Made by a program: the position numbers and the translations under genes | Notes under the pieces: generated by a model | What the model saw: only the letters and a program-made list of their open reading frames with translations | Database searches by the model: none | What the model was told of the DNA's origin: nothing | Assembly: GCA_024233935.1 (NCBI GenBank) | Contig: JACKOY010000011.1 | Coordinates: 60,679-124,678, forward strand | From: Spirochaetales bacterium | GTDB taxonomy: Bacteria > Spirochaetota > Leptospiria > Leptospirales > Leptonemataceae | Length of the DNA: 64,000 nucleotides | Direction: 5' to 3' | Part shown: positions 50,064 to 58,261 of the stretch, piece by piece | Position numbering within the stretch: the first letter of the stretch is position 1 | How the letters are laid out: each line of letters starts with the position of its first letter

Positions 50064-51254
50064 ATGCTTGAGTATATAAGACAAATCCGGCTTTTGTGGA
50101 CCGCGGCGCCCCACGAAATCAGGGCTCTGAATGGGCTGCGGGCGTTTGCCATTCTTGCGGTCTACCTGTTTCACGTTGCGGTGGCTCTAGATCTTCCGGA
50201 GCCGGTCGCGGTTGTCTGCTCGAACCTCTGGTCGGGCGTAGATCTTTTCTTCGTATTAAGCGGGTACCTGATCTATCGCATCCTGCGTGGCGAGTACAAA
50301 AAGACCGGCGATATCGCTCTCGGTTCGTTCTATCTAAAACGCGTACTGCGTATTTTCCCGGCCTACTATTTTTTTCTGGCCTGGGCTTTCTTTCAGGCCC
50401 GCGCGCAACTCGGCGAAATGCCCGACCCCGAACTGCTGAACGGGCTTGCGAGAGATTACTATGAGCAACTTTCGGCGCGTCTGCCGGAGACGTTTTGGGA
50501 TGCGGTGTATCTCAGCAACTACGTGCATGGGTTTCATCTGCATACCTGGTCCCTGGCGATCGAAGAGCAGTTCTATCTGGTTTTCCCGTGGCTTGTGCTT
50601 TTACTTTCGCGCTCTCAGCCACGCGCCCGCCTTTTGGCCCTGGTCGCGCTTTATGCCGCTCCGGGAGTGCTGCGTGGTTTGCATGTGATGGCCGAACCGG
50701 TGCTGGCGGAGGAAGCGCAGGTGGAATTCGTGCGGTTCATCGGTCACGCCTTTCATACCCGGGCCGACGCGTTGCTGGCGGGAGTTCTGGTATACGAGCT
50801 ACAGGATTCCGGGATGCGTCTGCTACCGGCGGTCCGGATCGCAATAACGGCTTTGCTTGCGGTGCCGATGCTGGCGCTCGCGCATTATGACCTATGGATG
50901 GATTCGCCGTTCTTGCTCTGGGCTTTGAAGTTCAACTTTTTGAATCTTGGTTTCGCCTGGATGCTGTACCTGGCAATTGAAGGCGCCGGCCTTTTCTCGG
51001 GCCTGCTTTCACAGCGAGCTCTGGTTCCGATTGCGCGACTGAGCTACGCGATGTATCTATGGCATATATTGCTAAGTGGATCGGCGGTTGGAACGGCGTT
51101 GGCGGCGGGCCAGCCGCCCTGGATGGGCGCGCTGCGGGGTCTGGGCATGACGGCACTCGCGGCCACGCTATCGTACGTGTTTATTGAGTCACCCTTTCTG
51201 GTGTGGAAGCGCCGATTCCAACGCGAGTCCCGGCAGCAGGCCGAAGCCGACTGA
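50064..51254 (+). CDS. Acyltransferase 3 (OafA-type) membrane protein
   Basis: A 396-residue integral membrane acyltransferase with about ten helices. The family signature is intact: EIRALNGLRAFAILAVYLFH (with the conserved Arg and the catalytic His), GVDLFFVLSGYLIYRIL, the FYLKRVLRIFPAYYF segment with the RxxR motif, and HTWSLAIEEQFYLVFPW. It should transfer acetyl or another acyl group to a surface polysaccharide. The usual fused SGNH domain is missing; an SGNH hydrolase is encoded in the divergent PilZ operon. The divergent gap is 129 bases. The start has a GGGG site three bases upstream. Confidence 0.92.
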   Translation: MLEYIRQIRLLWTAAPHEIRALNGLRAFAILAVYLFHVAVALDLPEPVAVVCSNLWSGVDLFFVLSGYLIYRILRGEYKKTGDIALGSFYLKRVLRIFPAYYFFLAWAFFQARAQLGEMPDPELLNGLARDYYEQLSARLPETFWDAVYLSNYVHGFHLHTWSLAIEEQFYLVFPWLVLLLSRSQPRARLLALVALYAAPGVLRGLHVMAEPVLAEEAQVEFVRFIGHAFHTRADALLAGVLVYELQDSGMRLLPAVRIAITALLAVPMLALAHYDLWMDSPFLLWALKFNFLNLGFAWMLYLAIEGAGLFSGLLSQRALVPIARLSYAMYLWHILLSGSAVGTALAAGQPPWMGALRGLGMTALAATLSYVFIESPFLVWKRRFQRESRQQAEAD

Positions 51255-51376
51255 GGCGCGGCACGGCCGGAAACAATTGTGCCCGGGAAGGCATGCGGGC
51301 GAAATGGACCGTCTGGGCGATCGCGCAGCGGGGATTTCGAAGGGCAGAGCAATCGAACCACAACCAGAGCTCCAAC

Positions 51377-52417
51377 ATGAAAGAGATAGCAAAGCAATCG
51401 TCAGGTCTTTTCAGTGTATTGGTTTTAGTTTGGGCCGCATTTCTGTTTGTGAGCTGCCACGCTGATCCGGATAGCGACGCCGATTCCGGGGCACTGTTTC
51501 AACCCGGTCAGAATCCGGGCATTACGAACGAGGCGCCGCTTTCGCCCCCCGACCCCCAAACACTGATTGGCCTGCAACCCGACTTCGCCTTGAGCCTTCT
51601 GGAGGACGAACCCATCTGGAGCGGAACCAGTTCCGGAAGGCAAATTGAATGGACCACGACCGACCTTCGTGTTCGGGCGGGGGAGACGGTTATGTTCTCC
51701 GTTCGCGAAGACTACCGTCGCGAGTTTGAACGCGAATGGTTTCCGATGGCGGCCGAAAACTACAGCGAGCTGCACGAGGTCATGCCGGCCGCGACCTGTA
51801 CGGACGCGCGCGCAGCCACGCTCCTGTCGCTGGTCGGACCGTATCTGTCGTACCAGAATTTTCGTGCGGGTTTTTGCTTTCAGGCGCATCCGTACGAAAC
51901 AAACGAGTTTCAGGTGCTGGATCTTTCCGGAGATAGGCCCCGATCTGTTTCTCTGACCGAAATCTTTCCCGAGCAGGCGATCTTTGAAGCCCTGCATGCC
52001 GACACCATTGTGCAGCGTTCCCTCCGACAAATTCAGGCCGAGCCCATCAGAAATCTTGATGAACTGATGGCGACCCTGGAACGCTGGAATTCCGAAGGAC
52101 CGCCGGAATCGACCTGCGCGTATCGCTTTGACCCCGACATGCTCGAGCACTTTGCCTTTCATCATCTCGATGGCGATCGCGTGGCAGTTCGGATCGGGCT
52201 CCCGTACGGATGCGAAGTGATGCGCGGAACCATAACGCAGCTGGGCCTTTATTTGCCAGTACCGGACAATCTGCGGGCGGCCCTGCAGGCGGCCGATTCG
52301 CGCTCTCCGGGAATGCTCATGCAGGATATTTCGGAGATTTCTGATGGAAGGGCCGCCTGCCTGTACGTAAACTATCCGCCGGTGATGGAGCGGGAGAATT
52401 ATTATTGTGCAAGATGA
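51377..52417 (+). CDS. Putative lipoprotein of unknown function
   Basis: A 346-residue protein. The ATG at 51377 begins MKEIAKQSSGLFSVLVLVWA, with a lipobox ending in FVSC; longer starts run antisense or lack a signal. The mature part is acidic with several cysteines (AATCTDA, CFQAHPY, ESTCAYRF, GRAACLYVNY) that may form disulphides in the envelope. No domain was recognised. It overlaps the following flavin-type gene by 11 bases. Confidence 0.7.
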   Translation: MKEIAKQSSGLFSVLVLVWAAFLFVSCHADPDSDADSGALFQPGQNPGITNEAPLSPPDPQTLIGLQPDFALSLLEDEPIWSGTSSGRQIEWTTTDLRVRAGETVMFSVREDYRREFEREWFPMAAENYSELHEVMPAATCTDARAATLLSLVGPYLSYQNFRAGFCFQAHPYETNEFQVLDLSGDRPRSVSLTEIFPEQAIFEALHADTIVQRSLRQIQAEPIRNLDELMATLERWNSEGPPESTCAYRFDPDMLEHFAFHHLDGDRVAVRIGLPYGCEVMRGTITQLGLYLPVPDNLRAALQAADSRSPGMLMQDISEISDGRAACLYVNYPPVMERENYYCAR

Positions 52418-53069
52418 CGCTGCGTTTCAGCCCACGGCCCGGACAATGCCGCGCCGCAAGGATCGCGCGGTCTTTGATCGCGAGGCGGTCTACGCGATTC
52501 TCGATGAGGCACTGGTTTGCCACGTGGGCTTCGAGCACGCTGGCCAGGTATTCGTAATACCAACGGCCTACGGGCGCAAAGAGGACCGGCTTATCATTCA
52601 TGGAGCGGCCATGACCCGCATGATGCAAAACCTGAGCGGGGGCCTTTCGATTTCGGTGACTGTGACCATTCTGGATGGACTGGTACTCGCTCGCTCGGCC
52701 TTTCATCATTCCATAAACTATCGATCGGTTGTGATCCTCGGAACGGCCAGCGTGGTTTCGGATGAGGCCGAAAAGCTGGAAGCCTTGCGCGTGTTCACGG
52801 AGCACGTCATTCCCGGCCGATGGGCCGAAGTGCGCGGCCCAACCGAAAAAGAACTCAAATTAACCACCGTCCTGGAACTGCCGATCAATGAGGTCTCCGC
52901 CAAGGTTCGAACCGGGCCGCCGGTCGATGATCGTGAAGACTACGGCCTCGACGTGTGGGCCGGTGAATTACCGCTTCGACAGACCCCTGGTATTCCGGTA
53001 CCCGATCCGGCCCTACGGCCCGGCATCGAAGTTCCGGAGCATGTGCGACAATACGGCAACCGTTTATAG
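52407..53069 (+). CDS. Pyridoxamine 5'-phosphate oxidase-like FMN protein (NimA-like)
   Basis: A 220-residue split-barrel flavin-binding protein. MPRRKDRAVFDREAVYAILD is followed by ALVCHVGFEHAGQVFVIPTA, then YGRKEDRLIIHGAAMTRMMQ, and the FHHSINYRSVVILGTA strand. This is the pattern of the NimA/YP_ family FMN proteins with the PNPOx fold. Members reduce nitroimidazoles or other small electrophiles, but many have unknown roles. The GTG start overlaps the previous gene; the ATG at 52446 is a later choice. The end converges on the truncated SH3 gene. Confidence 0.85.
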   Translation: MQDDAAFQPTARTMPRRKDRAVFDREAVYAILDEALVCHVGFEHAGQVFVIPTAYGRKEDRLIIHGAAMTRMMQNLSGGLSISVTVTILDGLVLARSAFHHSINYRSVVILGTASVVSDEAEKLEALRVFTEHVIPGRWAEVRGPTEKELKLTTVLELPINEVSAKVRTGPPVDDREDYGLDVWAGELPLRQTPGIPVPDPALRPGIEVPEHVRQYGNRL

Positions 53070-53318
53070 AGCATCACGGGTCCGGAACGCTTGCCGGGTC
53101 CACTTCGCGCATGTGTCCGTTTTCGAAAAGCAGGGCAGCACGAACGCCGGCTCCAGCAATTCAAGGCGCGTGTTCTGTTTCACGACCGCGACGACGCGCG
53201 CACTCGCGCTCGGGCCATCCAGCAGAGCGAGACGATCGGCAATTACGTTGGCTTCGCCGATCGGCTTCTCCGGCCCGCAGGTGGCAAGCGCAGAAGCCAA
53301 AGCGAGAACGATAGCCAA
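53064..53318 (-). CDS. Truncated copy of the SH3-like lipoprotein
   Basis: About 84 residues beginning with a TTG. After LALASALATC it reads PEKPIGEANVIADRLALLDG, then VVKQNTRLELLEP. This aligns with QREPIGEAYVIGDRVPILEE, then VAPQNDRLDILER of the intact protein just upstream at 53340-54737. Only the lipobox and the first SH3-like segment survive. It lies 21 bases after the intact gene in the same frame, so it is a decayed tandem duplicate or a short paralogue. The signal has almost no basic n-region, which argues for decay. It overlaps the convergent FMN gene. Confidence 0.55.
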   Translation of the reverse strand: MAIVLALASALATCGPEKPIGEANVIADRLALLDGPSASARVVAVVKQNTRLELLEPAFVLPCFSKTDTCAKWTRQAFRTRDAL

Positions 53319-53339
53319 CCCGCAGCGTGCCAGGACTTG

Positions 53340-54737
53340 CTACTCCGCTGTCTCGCGTACAACCCGCTGCAGCTGGCCGTCGCGCATTACGTAGACGGTG
53401 GGGATTTCACCGTAGGAGCCATCGGGCAGTTCGCCCAGAACTGTTAAGACGATTTGGTCGCCGTCGATCTCGTAGCCGCCACTGGTAGCGACTTCGAGCA
53501 ACTGAACCCGGCCGCGATTGCGCAGGGAATACACCGCAAGGGTGCTGGTGCCGCGTTCCGCATATTCCGAAATGACTTCCACGTTGCCGTCTTGATCGAG
53601 ATCCGCAAACTGCGCCGATCCATACTGCCCCAGAGCCGAATAGCTATCGCCTTCCCGCATGACGATGACGTTGAGTTCGCCTCCGTCGCGATGGCCGAAG
53701 GTTGTGGCCACGTGATAGTAGCGCACGTTCGGGGCCTGCTCGGAAATCACGGAAACACGTGCGTTGCGGGCGCTGAAGTTACTGGCCTGCTGGGCAGCCG
53801 CCAGGACGGCACGATTCTCAGAGTTCGTGGCCCCTTCGAGACTGTGAGTGAGGTAATCGTTTACCAGGGTGGCCTGGTCCTGGCTAACCCAGGCGCTGAT
53901 GCCGCCGCCGCATTCAAAAAGATCGCAGATCTCTTCCTCAATGTGAAAGTAGGTGACGCCTTCTACCTGCTGGCGGGCATCGACCATGGCGTACTCCCCC
54001 TGACCCGGCAATCGATCGAGCATGTTCTGGCCGCCGGGCGCCGGGTCGCTGCTGCTCGAAGCGGTCCGCTCCACCGGATCGCTGTAAAACTCCGGATCCT
54101 CCGCAGTGATGTAAACATAGCCCTCGATGGGCTCCATACCACGGGAAAAATATTCGCGCAGCTGTTCGATCGGTCCGCGCTGCAGGTGCGCCGCGAAGCA
54201 AAAACCAACGGCACCGCTATCGGTCTCTACTTTGACCCAGGTGTCCTCGCGGCCCCGGAGGGTCTGACGGATGGAACCCTGCATGAGTACGCGGACCACA
54301 GTGTTCTTCGGAAGCACTTCAAGCACGGCCGCCGTGATGCCCGGTTCGCTGCGCAGGTTCAGACCGCTGGCCTGGACCAGGCCGCCCTGGTCGCCGCTCA
54401 TGGTGTAAAAGCTGATCACGTTCTTCCGGACCGCTTCCTCTTCGTAGGAGACGTAGCCTTCCTGGCCGCTGTTGCGAACCAGATAGTAGAAGAGATTGCG
54501 ACGGTCGGCGGCGGGGATGCGGCGCTCAAGGATATCCAGACGATCGTTCTGGGGGGCGACCAGAACGACATCGGAATCGTCCCGGGGTTCTTCCAGAATC
54601 GGGACCCGATCGCCAATCACGTAGGCTTCCCCGATGGGCTCTCGCTGGCGACAGTCCGTGATGCCGACCAGTAAGAGGGCGGCAAGAACCGCGCGCAAAA
54701 GATACTCAATTGGTTGATCTCTCAGAAAAGTGCCCAT
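53340..54737 (-). CDS. Lipoprotein with SH3-like domains and FG-GAP-like tail
   Basis: A 465-residue protein; the ATG at 54737 starts MGTFLRDQPIEYLLRAVLAA with a lipobox (ITDC). The mature part opens with an SH3b-like segment (PIGEAYVIGDRVPILEEPRD) and a second, clearer SH3 repeat (VQASGLNLRSEPGITAAVLE, then LPKNTVVRVL). A region with ICDLFECGG cysteines follows. The C-terminus has QFADLDQDGNVEVISEYAER, a calcium-binding FG-GAP/dockerin-like loop, and ends in a beta-domain. It is likely a periplasmic or outer-membrane sensor or adhesin-like protein that contacts peptidoglycan or glycan. Its function is not established. Confidence 0.75.
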   Translation of the reverse strand: MGTFLRDQPIEYLLRAVLAALLLVGITDCRQREPIGEAYVIGDRVPILEEPRDDSDVVLVAPQNDRLDILERRIPAADRRNLFYYLVRNSGQEGYVSYEEEAVRKNVISFYTMSGDQGGLVQASGLNLRSEPGITAAVLEVLPKNTVVRVLMQGSIRQTLRGREDTWVKVETDSGAVGFCFAAHLQRGPIEQLREYFSRGMEPIEGYVYITAEDPEFYSDPVERTASSSSDPAPGGQNMLDRLPGQGEYAMVDARQQVEGVTYFHIEEEICDLFECGGGISAWVSQDQATLVNDYLTHSLEGATNSENRAVLAAAQQASNFSARNARVSVISEQAPNVRYYHVATTFGHRDGGELNVIVMREGDSYSALGQYGSAQFADLDQDGNVEVISEYAERGTSTLAVYSLRNRGRVQLLEVATSGGYEIDGDQIVLTVLGELPDGSYGEIPTVYVMRDGQLQRVVRETAE

Positions 54738-55046
54738 GGTCAAAACCTGGACTCGCGGCAGTGAAAAGCAAGTAGGTTCGGTGAGTGGTCGCGCTTCTCC
54801 GGGCTCAGCAGAGGATGTGCGTGTGCCGCGGAGTTCCGCGGAGGGACCCTTGAGCCGCCCGCAGTCGCGTCGGTCTCGCCGCGCGAGACTGGCGCGAGCA
54901 CCTGGACATCGCTCACGCAGGAGGGCACAATTCACCTCTATGCGACCCGCGCTGCTTTCCGGGAATTCAGGAAGCAAAGAACCGGGCTGCAAAGACGCCG
55001 TCCGTTCTCGGGTTCTTGCGAATCCGTTTCGGGAGACTGCGGGGAA
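54738..55046. other. Non-coding gap with two GC-rich palindromes
   Basis: About 310 bases without a convincing gene. It contains CCGCGGAGTTCCGCGG near 54827-54842 and GTCTCGCCGCGCGAGAC near 54873-54889, both perfect inverted repeats. Neither has a T-run. They may be protein-binding sites or relics of repeats; the promoter for the SH3 lipoprotein should be here too. Confidence 0.5.
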
Positions 55047-55304
55047 TCATCGATAGATATCCTTGCGATGGCCTATTGCCACAACAAAGATTTGCTGCGC
55101 TACTTCATCCACAGTGTAGAGAATGCGGTAATCTCCCACGCGGATGCGAAAGTCATTCCGATTGCGGAGCTTTTTCGCGCCGGTCGGGAATGGTTCTGCT
55201 GCAAGTGATTGTAAGGCCGATCCAATGCGTGACCGCAACTGCTCTGGAAGAGCGCGGAATTCTTTTTCGGCAGACCGTTTGATCTGGACGTCGAACGCCA
55301 TCAA
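55047..55304 (-). CDS. RelE/ParE-type toxin
   Basis: An 85-residue protein of the RelE/ParE fold. MAFDVQIKRSAEKEFRALPE, the middle KKLRNRNDFRIRVGDYRILY and VVAIGHRKDIYR are the standard strings, including the late Arg-Tyr/His-rich strand used for mRNA cleavage in RelE relatives. Its ATG overlaps the antitoxin stop by four bases, the usual arrangement for such pairs. It is expected to arrest translation when free of its antitoxin. It lies next to the transposase and the toxin array, a typical variable spot. Confidence 0.9.
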   Translation of the reverse strand: MMAFDVQIKRSAEKEFRALPEQLRSRIGSALQSLAAEPFPTGAKKLRNRNDFRIRVGDYRILYTVDEVAQQIFVVAIGHRKDIYR

Positions 55305-55492
55305 TCGCCAAGCACTTCACGTAGCGGGCGCGAAGGCTCCGATCGACGCTGCTCGATCACCGCAAGATCCATCAGGTCCTCCAGGAGCTCAGGATCTTGC
55401 GCCAGGTACGCTAGGAAACGATCGCGTGACTCCTGCGGCAATGCTTTGAAAGCCGTAATGAAGACCTCTGCCGTAGCTTCTGCTTCGCCCAT
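55301..55492 (-). CDS. Antitoxin of the RelE-type pair
   Basis: A 63-residue acidic protein directly upstream of the toxin and overlapping it by four bases. MGEAEATAEVFITAFKALPQ is followed by a helical region (SRDRFLAYLAQDPELLEDLM) and a C-terminal RRSEPSRPLREVLGD that would wrap the toxin. It does not clearly match RelB or Phd by eye, but size, order and overlap identify it. It should also autoregulate the operon. Confidence 0.75.
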   Translation of the reverse strand: MGEAEATAEVFITAFKALPQESRDRFLAYLAQDPELLEDLMDLAVIEQRRSEPSRPLREVLGD

Positions 55493-55672
55493 CTTTACTG
55501 CCCCCCATAATTGAAATATATGTTAAGCATGGCCGTCCATCGTTTTTCTAGATGAATTGCTTCTCCGGATGATTTCGCATTCGGTCGCACTTCCTGTCTG
55601 GATCGCGCAAAAGAGGCTCAGGGACTGGCATAGAGCTAACGAAGCACACCAATCCCTGCCGAAATCCATCGG

Positions 55673-56701
55673 GTGGCGCTCCTGCTTCTGCTGTCCCATC
55701 TCGGCTTTGCCGCAATCGTATCGCGTTTGCTTGTTCTCTCAAACATCAGCCTGCGCAGCCAGCTCATCGAACTGAAGCGAAAGAAACCACGGATTGTACC
55801 GTCGCAGAAAAGCCGACTCATCTGGATCCTGTTCTCCCGATTCTGGCCCGACTGGCGAGAACATCTGATCATCGTCGAACCCGAGACCGTACTGCGCTGG
55901 AACCGCATGCAGTTCCGGAAGTTCTGGGCACTGCTCTCACGGCGAGTCGGTCGCCCGGAAACGGATTGGGAACTGATTAAGGCCATACGCCGGATCGCAA
56001 AGGAAAACCCGCACTGGGGCACGGGCAAAGTACACGGCGAAATCCTGAAACTGGGCTTCGGTATTTGCGAAGAGACGGTGCGCAAATACATGCCGCGACG
56101 AAGACCGTCTCCGAAGCACCGGCAATCCTGGCGGACTTTTCTTTCGAACCACCGCCATGAAACCTGCGCCATGGATTTTCTGATCTGTCGATCGGCAAAC
56201 TTCCGGCAGCTGTTCTATGTGCTGTTCGTGATTCATCTGGAAACCCGACGCATCCTGCACACAAACGTGACCGAACATCCCACCCGCGACTGGGTCAAGA
56301 GCCAGCTTCGCCAGACCTTCGACTCGGAAGCTCCGCCAACCCGATTCCTGATCTATGATCGCGACATTCTCTTTTCAGGGCCCGTCACGCAGTTTATCCG
56401 CGATTCCGGCATCGAACCGAAACTGATCGGCCCCCGCTCTCCCTGGCAGAACGGATATGCCGAGCGCTGGGTCCGCACCTGTCGCCAGGAATGCCTGGAT
56501 CGGATCCTGCTCCTGAACGAAAACCATCTGCGCCGCAAGCTCGGCGAATTCGTTCTCTATTACAACCAGACCCGGACCCATCGCGCCTTAAACAAAGATG
56601 CACCCGAACACGGGCGTACTGTGTCCAGACCTTCGCCCACATCCCGCATCCGCTCCATTCCGGTGCTTGGCGGCCTGCATCACTACTATTTGTGGGACTG
56701 A
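55673..56701 (+). CDS. DDE transposase/integrase (rve core)
   Basis: A 342-residue protein. The N-terminal part is hydrophobic and basic, then a helix-turn-helix-like region (ELIKAIRRIAKENPHWGTGK). The catalytic core has Asp168 (CAMDFLIC), Asp229 (LIYDRDI) and Glu264 (NGYAERWVRT), spaced 60 and 35, that is DD(35)E. LIGPRSPWQNGYAERW and LLNENHLRRKL are characteristic of integrase-like transposases widespread in many phyla. The C-terminus ends LGGLHHYYLWD. The last about 100 bases of this gene are copied at two more places (57268-57366 and 60776-60874). The start (GTG) is uncertain. The gene appears intact. Confidence 0.88.
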   Translation: MALLLLLSHLGFAAIVSRLLVLSNISLRSQLIELKRKKPRIVPSQKSRLIWILFSRFWPDWREHLIIVEPETVLRWNRMQFRKFWALLSRRVGRPETDWELIKAIRRIAKENPHWGTGKVHGEILKLGFGICEETVRKYMPRRRPSPKHRQSWRTFLSNHRHETCAMDFLICRSANFRQLFYVLFVIHLETRRILHTNVTEHPTRDWVKSQLRQTFDSEAPPTRFLIYDRDILFSGPVTQFIRDSGIEPKLIGPRSPWQNGYAERWVRTCRQECLDRILLLNENHLRRKLGEFVLYYNQTRTHRALNKDAPEHGRTVSRPSPTSRIRSIPVLGGLHHYYLWD

Positions 56702-56737
56702 AAAGCGCGACGCGGCCGTCCCGTGCTGCAAAATTTC

Positions 56738-56773
56738 CGGCGACGTGTTCAAGGATTGGTTTTTGGGGAGTAC
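56738..56773 (+). repeat. 36-bp end repeat, copy 1
   Basis: CGGCGACGTGTTCAAGGATT followed by GGTTTTTGGGGAGTAC, at the presumed right end of the insertion sequence. Copies at 56831-56866, 57403-57438 and 60911-60946 differ by a few bases. Confidence 0.8.
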
Positions 56774-56830
56774 AACTATTTGTTTGTTGGGCTGAAACCC
56801 ACTGTCGTCCCTCGCGGCGTGGGGAAAAGT

Positions 56831-56866
56831 CGGCGACGTGTTCAAGGATTGGTTATTGGGGAGTAC
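56831..56866 (+). repeat. 36-bp end repeat, copy 2 (solo)
   Basis: A second copy 93 bases after the first, differing by one base in the T-run (GGTTATTGGGG). The stretch before it (GGGCTGAAACCC) also mimics the GGACTGAAAAGC that follows the transposase stop, so a unit of about 93 bases is tandemly repeated. It is fused directly to the truncated toxin module. Confidence 0.8.
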
Positions 56867-57136
56867 AAGGCCCCCGAACATCGCCGTCGCGCTCGTGATC
56901 GCCGTTGCTATCGCCGCCCGGTCATCCATTCGCACCGAACGTTCGCCCGTGGTTGTGTTTACATTCAGAGAGTTTCCGAGCGCCGTAAGGGCGATTCCCA
57001 CTCCCGCAATCAGAAGGCCAATTCCGGTTTCTGCGGAAGCTATACCGGTCATCGTCAAAAACGAACCGGTCGCCACCATCGGCGTCTTCACCGCCGATAG
57101 AAACTGCGCTTCCACAGGGTTCGCCCTTTCTTTCAC
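56867..57136 (-). pseudogene. Third toxin module, truncated
   Basis: On the minus strand, a frame from GTG 57136 reads MKERANPVEAQFLSAVKTPM, then hydrophobic sequence, then SLNVNTTTGERSVRMDDRAA. This aligns with the right-edge toxin (AQILSSVKQPMVAAG, then SINVNPTSGERSVKMDDRAA). After FGGL, at about 56867, the homology stops exactly where the 36-bp end repeat begins. Only the first about 90 residues of the module remain; the middle, the toxin domain and any immunity gene are gone. The GTG sits in the centre of the 28-bp palindrome with no RBS, so expression is doubtful. Confidence 0.75.
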
Positions 57137-57438
57137 GTGAAAGAAAGGGCTGCAAAGAAAACGGTCGCGAGGCGCTCGCCATCCGGGCTCACGGTCGCGA
57201 CAATTTTTCGCCGACGTCCATGTCGGCGTCTGGAGATATTTAGACGAGTGCCAGACTCATTGGCGCGCCCGAACACAGGCGTACTGTGTCCAGACCTTCG
57301 CCCACATCCCGCATCCGCTCAATTCCGGTGCTTGGCGGCCTGCATCACTACTATTTGTGGGACTGAAAAGCAGTTCGGATTCCGTTCGCGCGGCGATGTT
57401 TCTGGCGACGTGCTAAGGGATTGGTTTTTGGGGAGTAC
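57102..57438. repeat. 337-bp inter-module repeat, copy A
   Basis: Nearly identical to copy B at 60609-60946. In plus-strand order it contains the first codons of a module (reverse), the perfect palindrome (57123-57150), about 115 bases of GC-rich spacer (CGGTCGCGAGGCGCTCGCC), a copy of the transposase 3' end (57268-57366, ending in LGGLHHYYLWD in frame) and the 36-bp end repeat. It separates the Imm49-like gene from module 3. Confidence 0.88.
57123..57150. repeat. Perfect 28-bp palindrome, copy A
   Basis: GCCCTTTCTTTCAC followed by its exact reverse complement. The same 28 bases occur at 60631-60658. The central GTG is the first codon of the module frame, so as RNA this hairpin would hide that start. 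It may be a recombination site, an operator or an RNA hairpin. Confidence 0.9.
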
Positions 57439-57481
57439 AGGCCGGTGTCTTTCGTCTAACGTCAATTGACGAAACGGGTAC

Positions 57482-58249
57482 TCATAGTCCGAGATCGACC
57501 TTCACCGCTCTTGCAGGCTCAAGCAGCTCAACAGGCAAGACCGAATCTTCAAACGTCAGACTTGCCTCCGCACCATGGAGCAAACCGTAAAGGCGCACAA
57601 GGCCCAAGCCTTCGATGAAAAGCGCTGATTGGGGCATGCCTGCCAGCTCGCCCGCGCACAGCTTATGAAACTCTTCTGTAGCCGCACGAACGGCACCATC
57701 GATATCCGCGGCGCCAGCCAATACCAAACGCATCAATTCAGTCGATGCCCTAGTACCAGGGAACTCGTCTTCCTGCGACAGCTGATCCAGGGCAGCGACT
57801 GCCGCCGGTTGATTTCCGAGAAGCGCAGATTTCAGAGCTTGGCTTTTTGCAACATGATACTTTGAGTCATTCGCCCCAGGCGCGCGTGGCGCATAGTCAG
57901 CAGCCAATTGCCGTGCCGTATCCATATCACCGGCCAGAACCGGATACAAGAGCACCTCATAGTCGACGAACGTCACGTATCCCGGACTCAAATCCGGAGA
58001 TGTCAACATGCGCTGGAAAGCCTTCGCCGCCTTGAGGAGCATGCGCAATACATCTTCAGGCTCCGCGCCCTCGAGGTATTGGACGCAGGCTTGCTTCCTG
58101 TATTCTTCGAAGAGCTGAAAGTAGCGCCGGCCGCCTTGCGTTTTTCCAGCTTTGATATCCGCTATGAAAACCGGGAGGAACTTTTCGGTATTGGACTTCC
58201 ATCTGTCAATGTCCGCCGCTACGATATGGGGGTGGGTATCTACTTTCAT
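57482..58249 (-). CDS. Imm49-like immunity protein
   Basis: A 255-residue, all-helical, cytoplasmic protein that follows the nuclease-tailed toxin module by 12 bases with an AGGAG site that begins at the toxin stop. It has repeated helical pairs: DIKAGKTQGGRRYFQLFEEY, LLKAAKAFQRMLTSPDLSPG, MDTARQLAADYAPRAPGAND and NQPAAVAALDQLSQEDEFPG. Length and pattern resemble Imm49, an immunity family often paired with restriction-endonuclease-fold toxins. I assign it by resemblance and position. Its role would be to bind and block the toxin of 58262-60589. A GTG three bases earlier (58252) is an alternative start. Confidence 0.65.
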   Translation of the reverse strand: MKVDTHPHIVAADIDRWKSNTEKFLPVFIADIKAGKTQGGRRYFQLFEEYRKQACVQYLEGAEPEDVLRMLLKAAKAFQRMLTSPDLSPGYVTFVDYEVLLYPVLAGDMDTARQLAADYAPRAPGANDSKYHVAKSQALKSALLGNQPAAVAALDQLSQEDEFPGTRASTELMRLVLAGAADIDGAVRAATEEFHKLCAGELAGMPQSALFIEGLGLVRLYGLLHGAEASLTFEDSVLPVELLEPARAVKVDLGL

Positions 58250-58261
58250 CACCTAAGCTCC

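Larger units (their letters stand above)
55495..56773 (+). mobile_element. Insertion sequence with DD(35)E transposase (ends approximate)
   Basis: The unit contains one transposase gene. The right end is put at 56773, after GGGGAGTAC, because the same 36-bp segment ending in GTAC is found at three other sites (56866, 57438, 60946) and the sequence diverges exactly past it each time. The left end is a guess: TACTGCCCCCCATAA at about 55495 is an imperfect match to the inverted right end (GTACTCCCCAAAAACC). No target duplication could be confirmed. Confidence 0.5.

Noticed and set aside
56738..57438. CRISPR array
   Set aside because: The repeats are 36 bp, but spacing is irregular, the copies drift, and each marks an insertion-sequence end; no cas gene is present.
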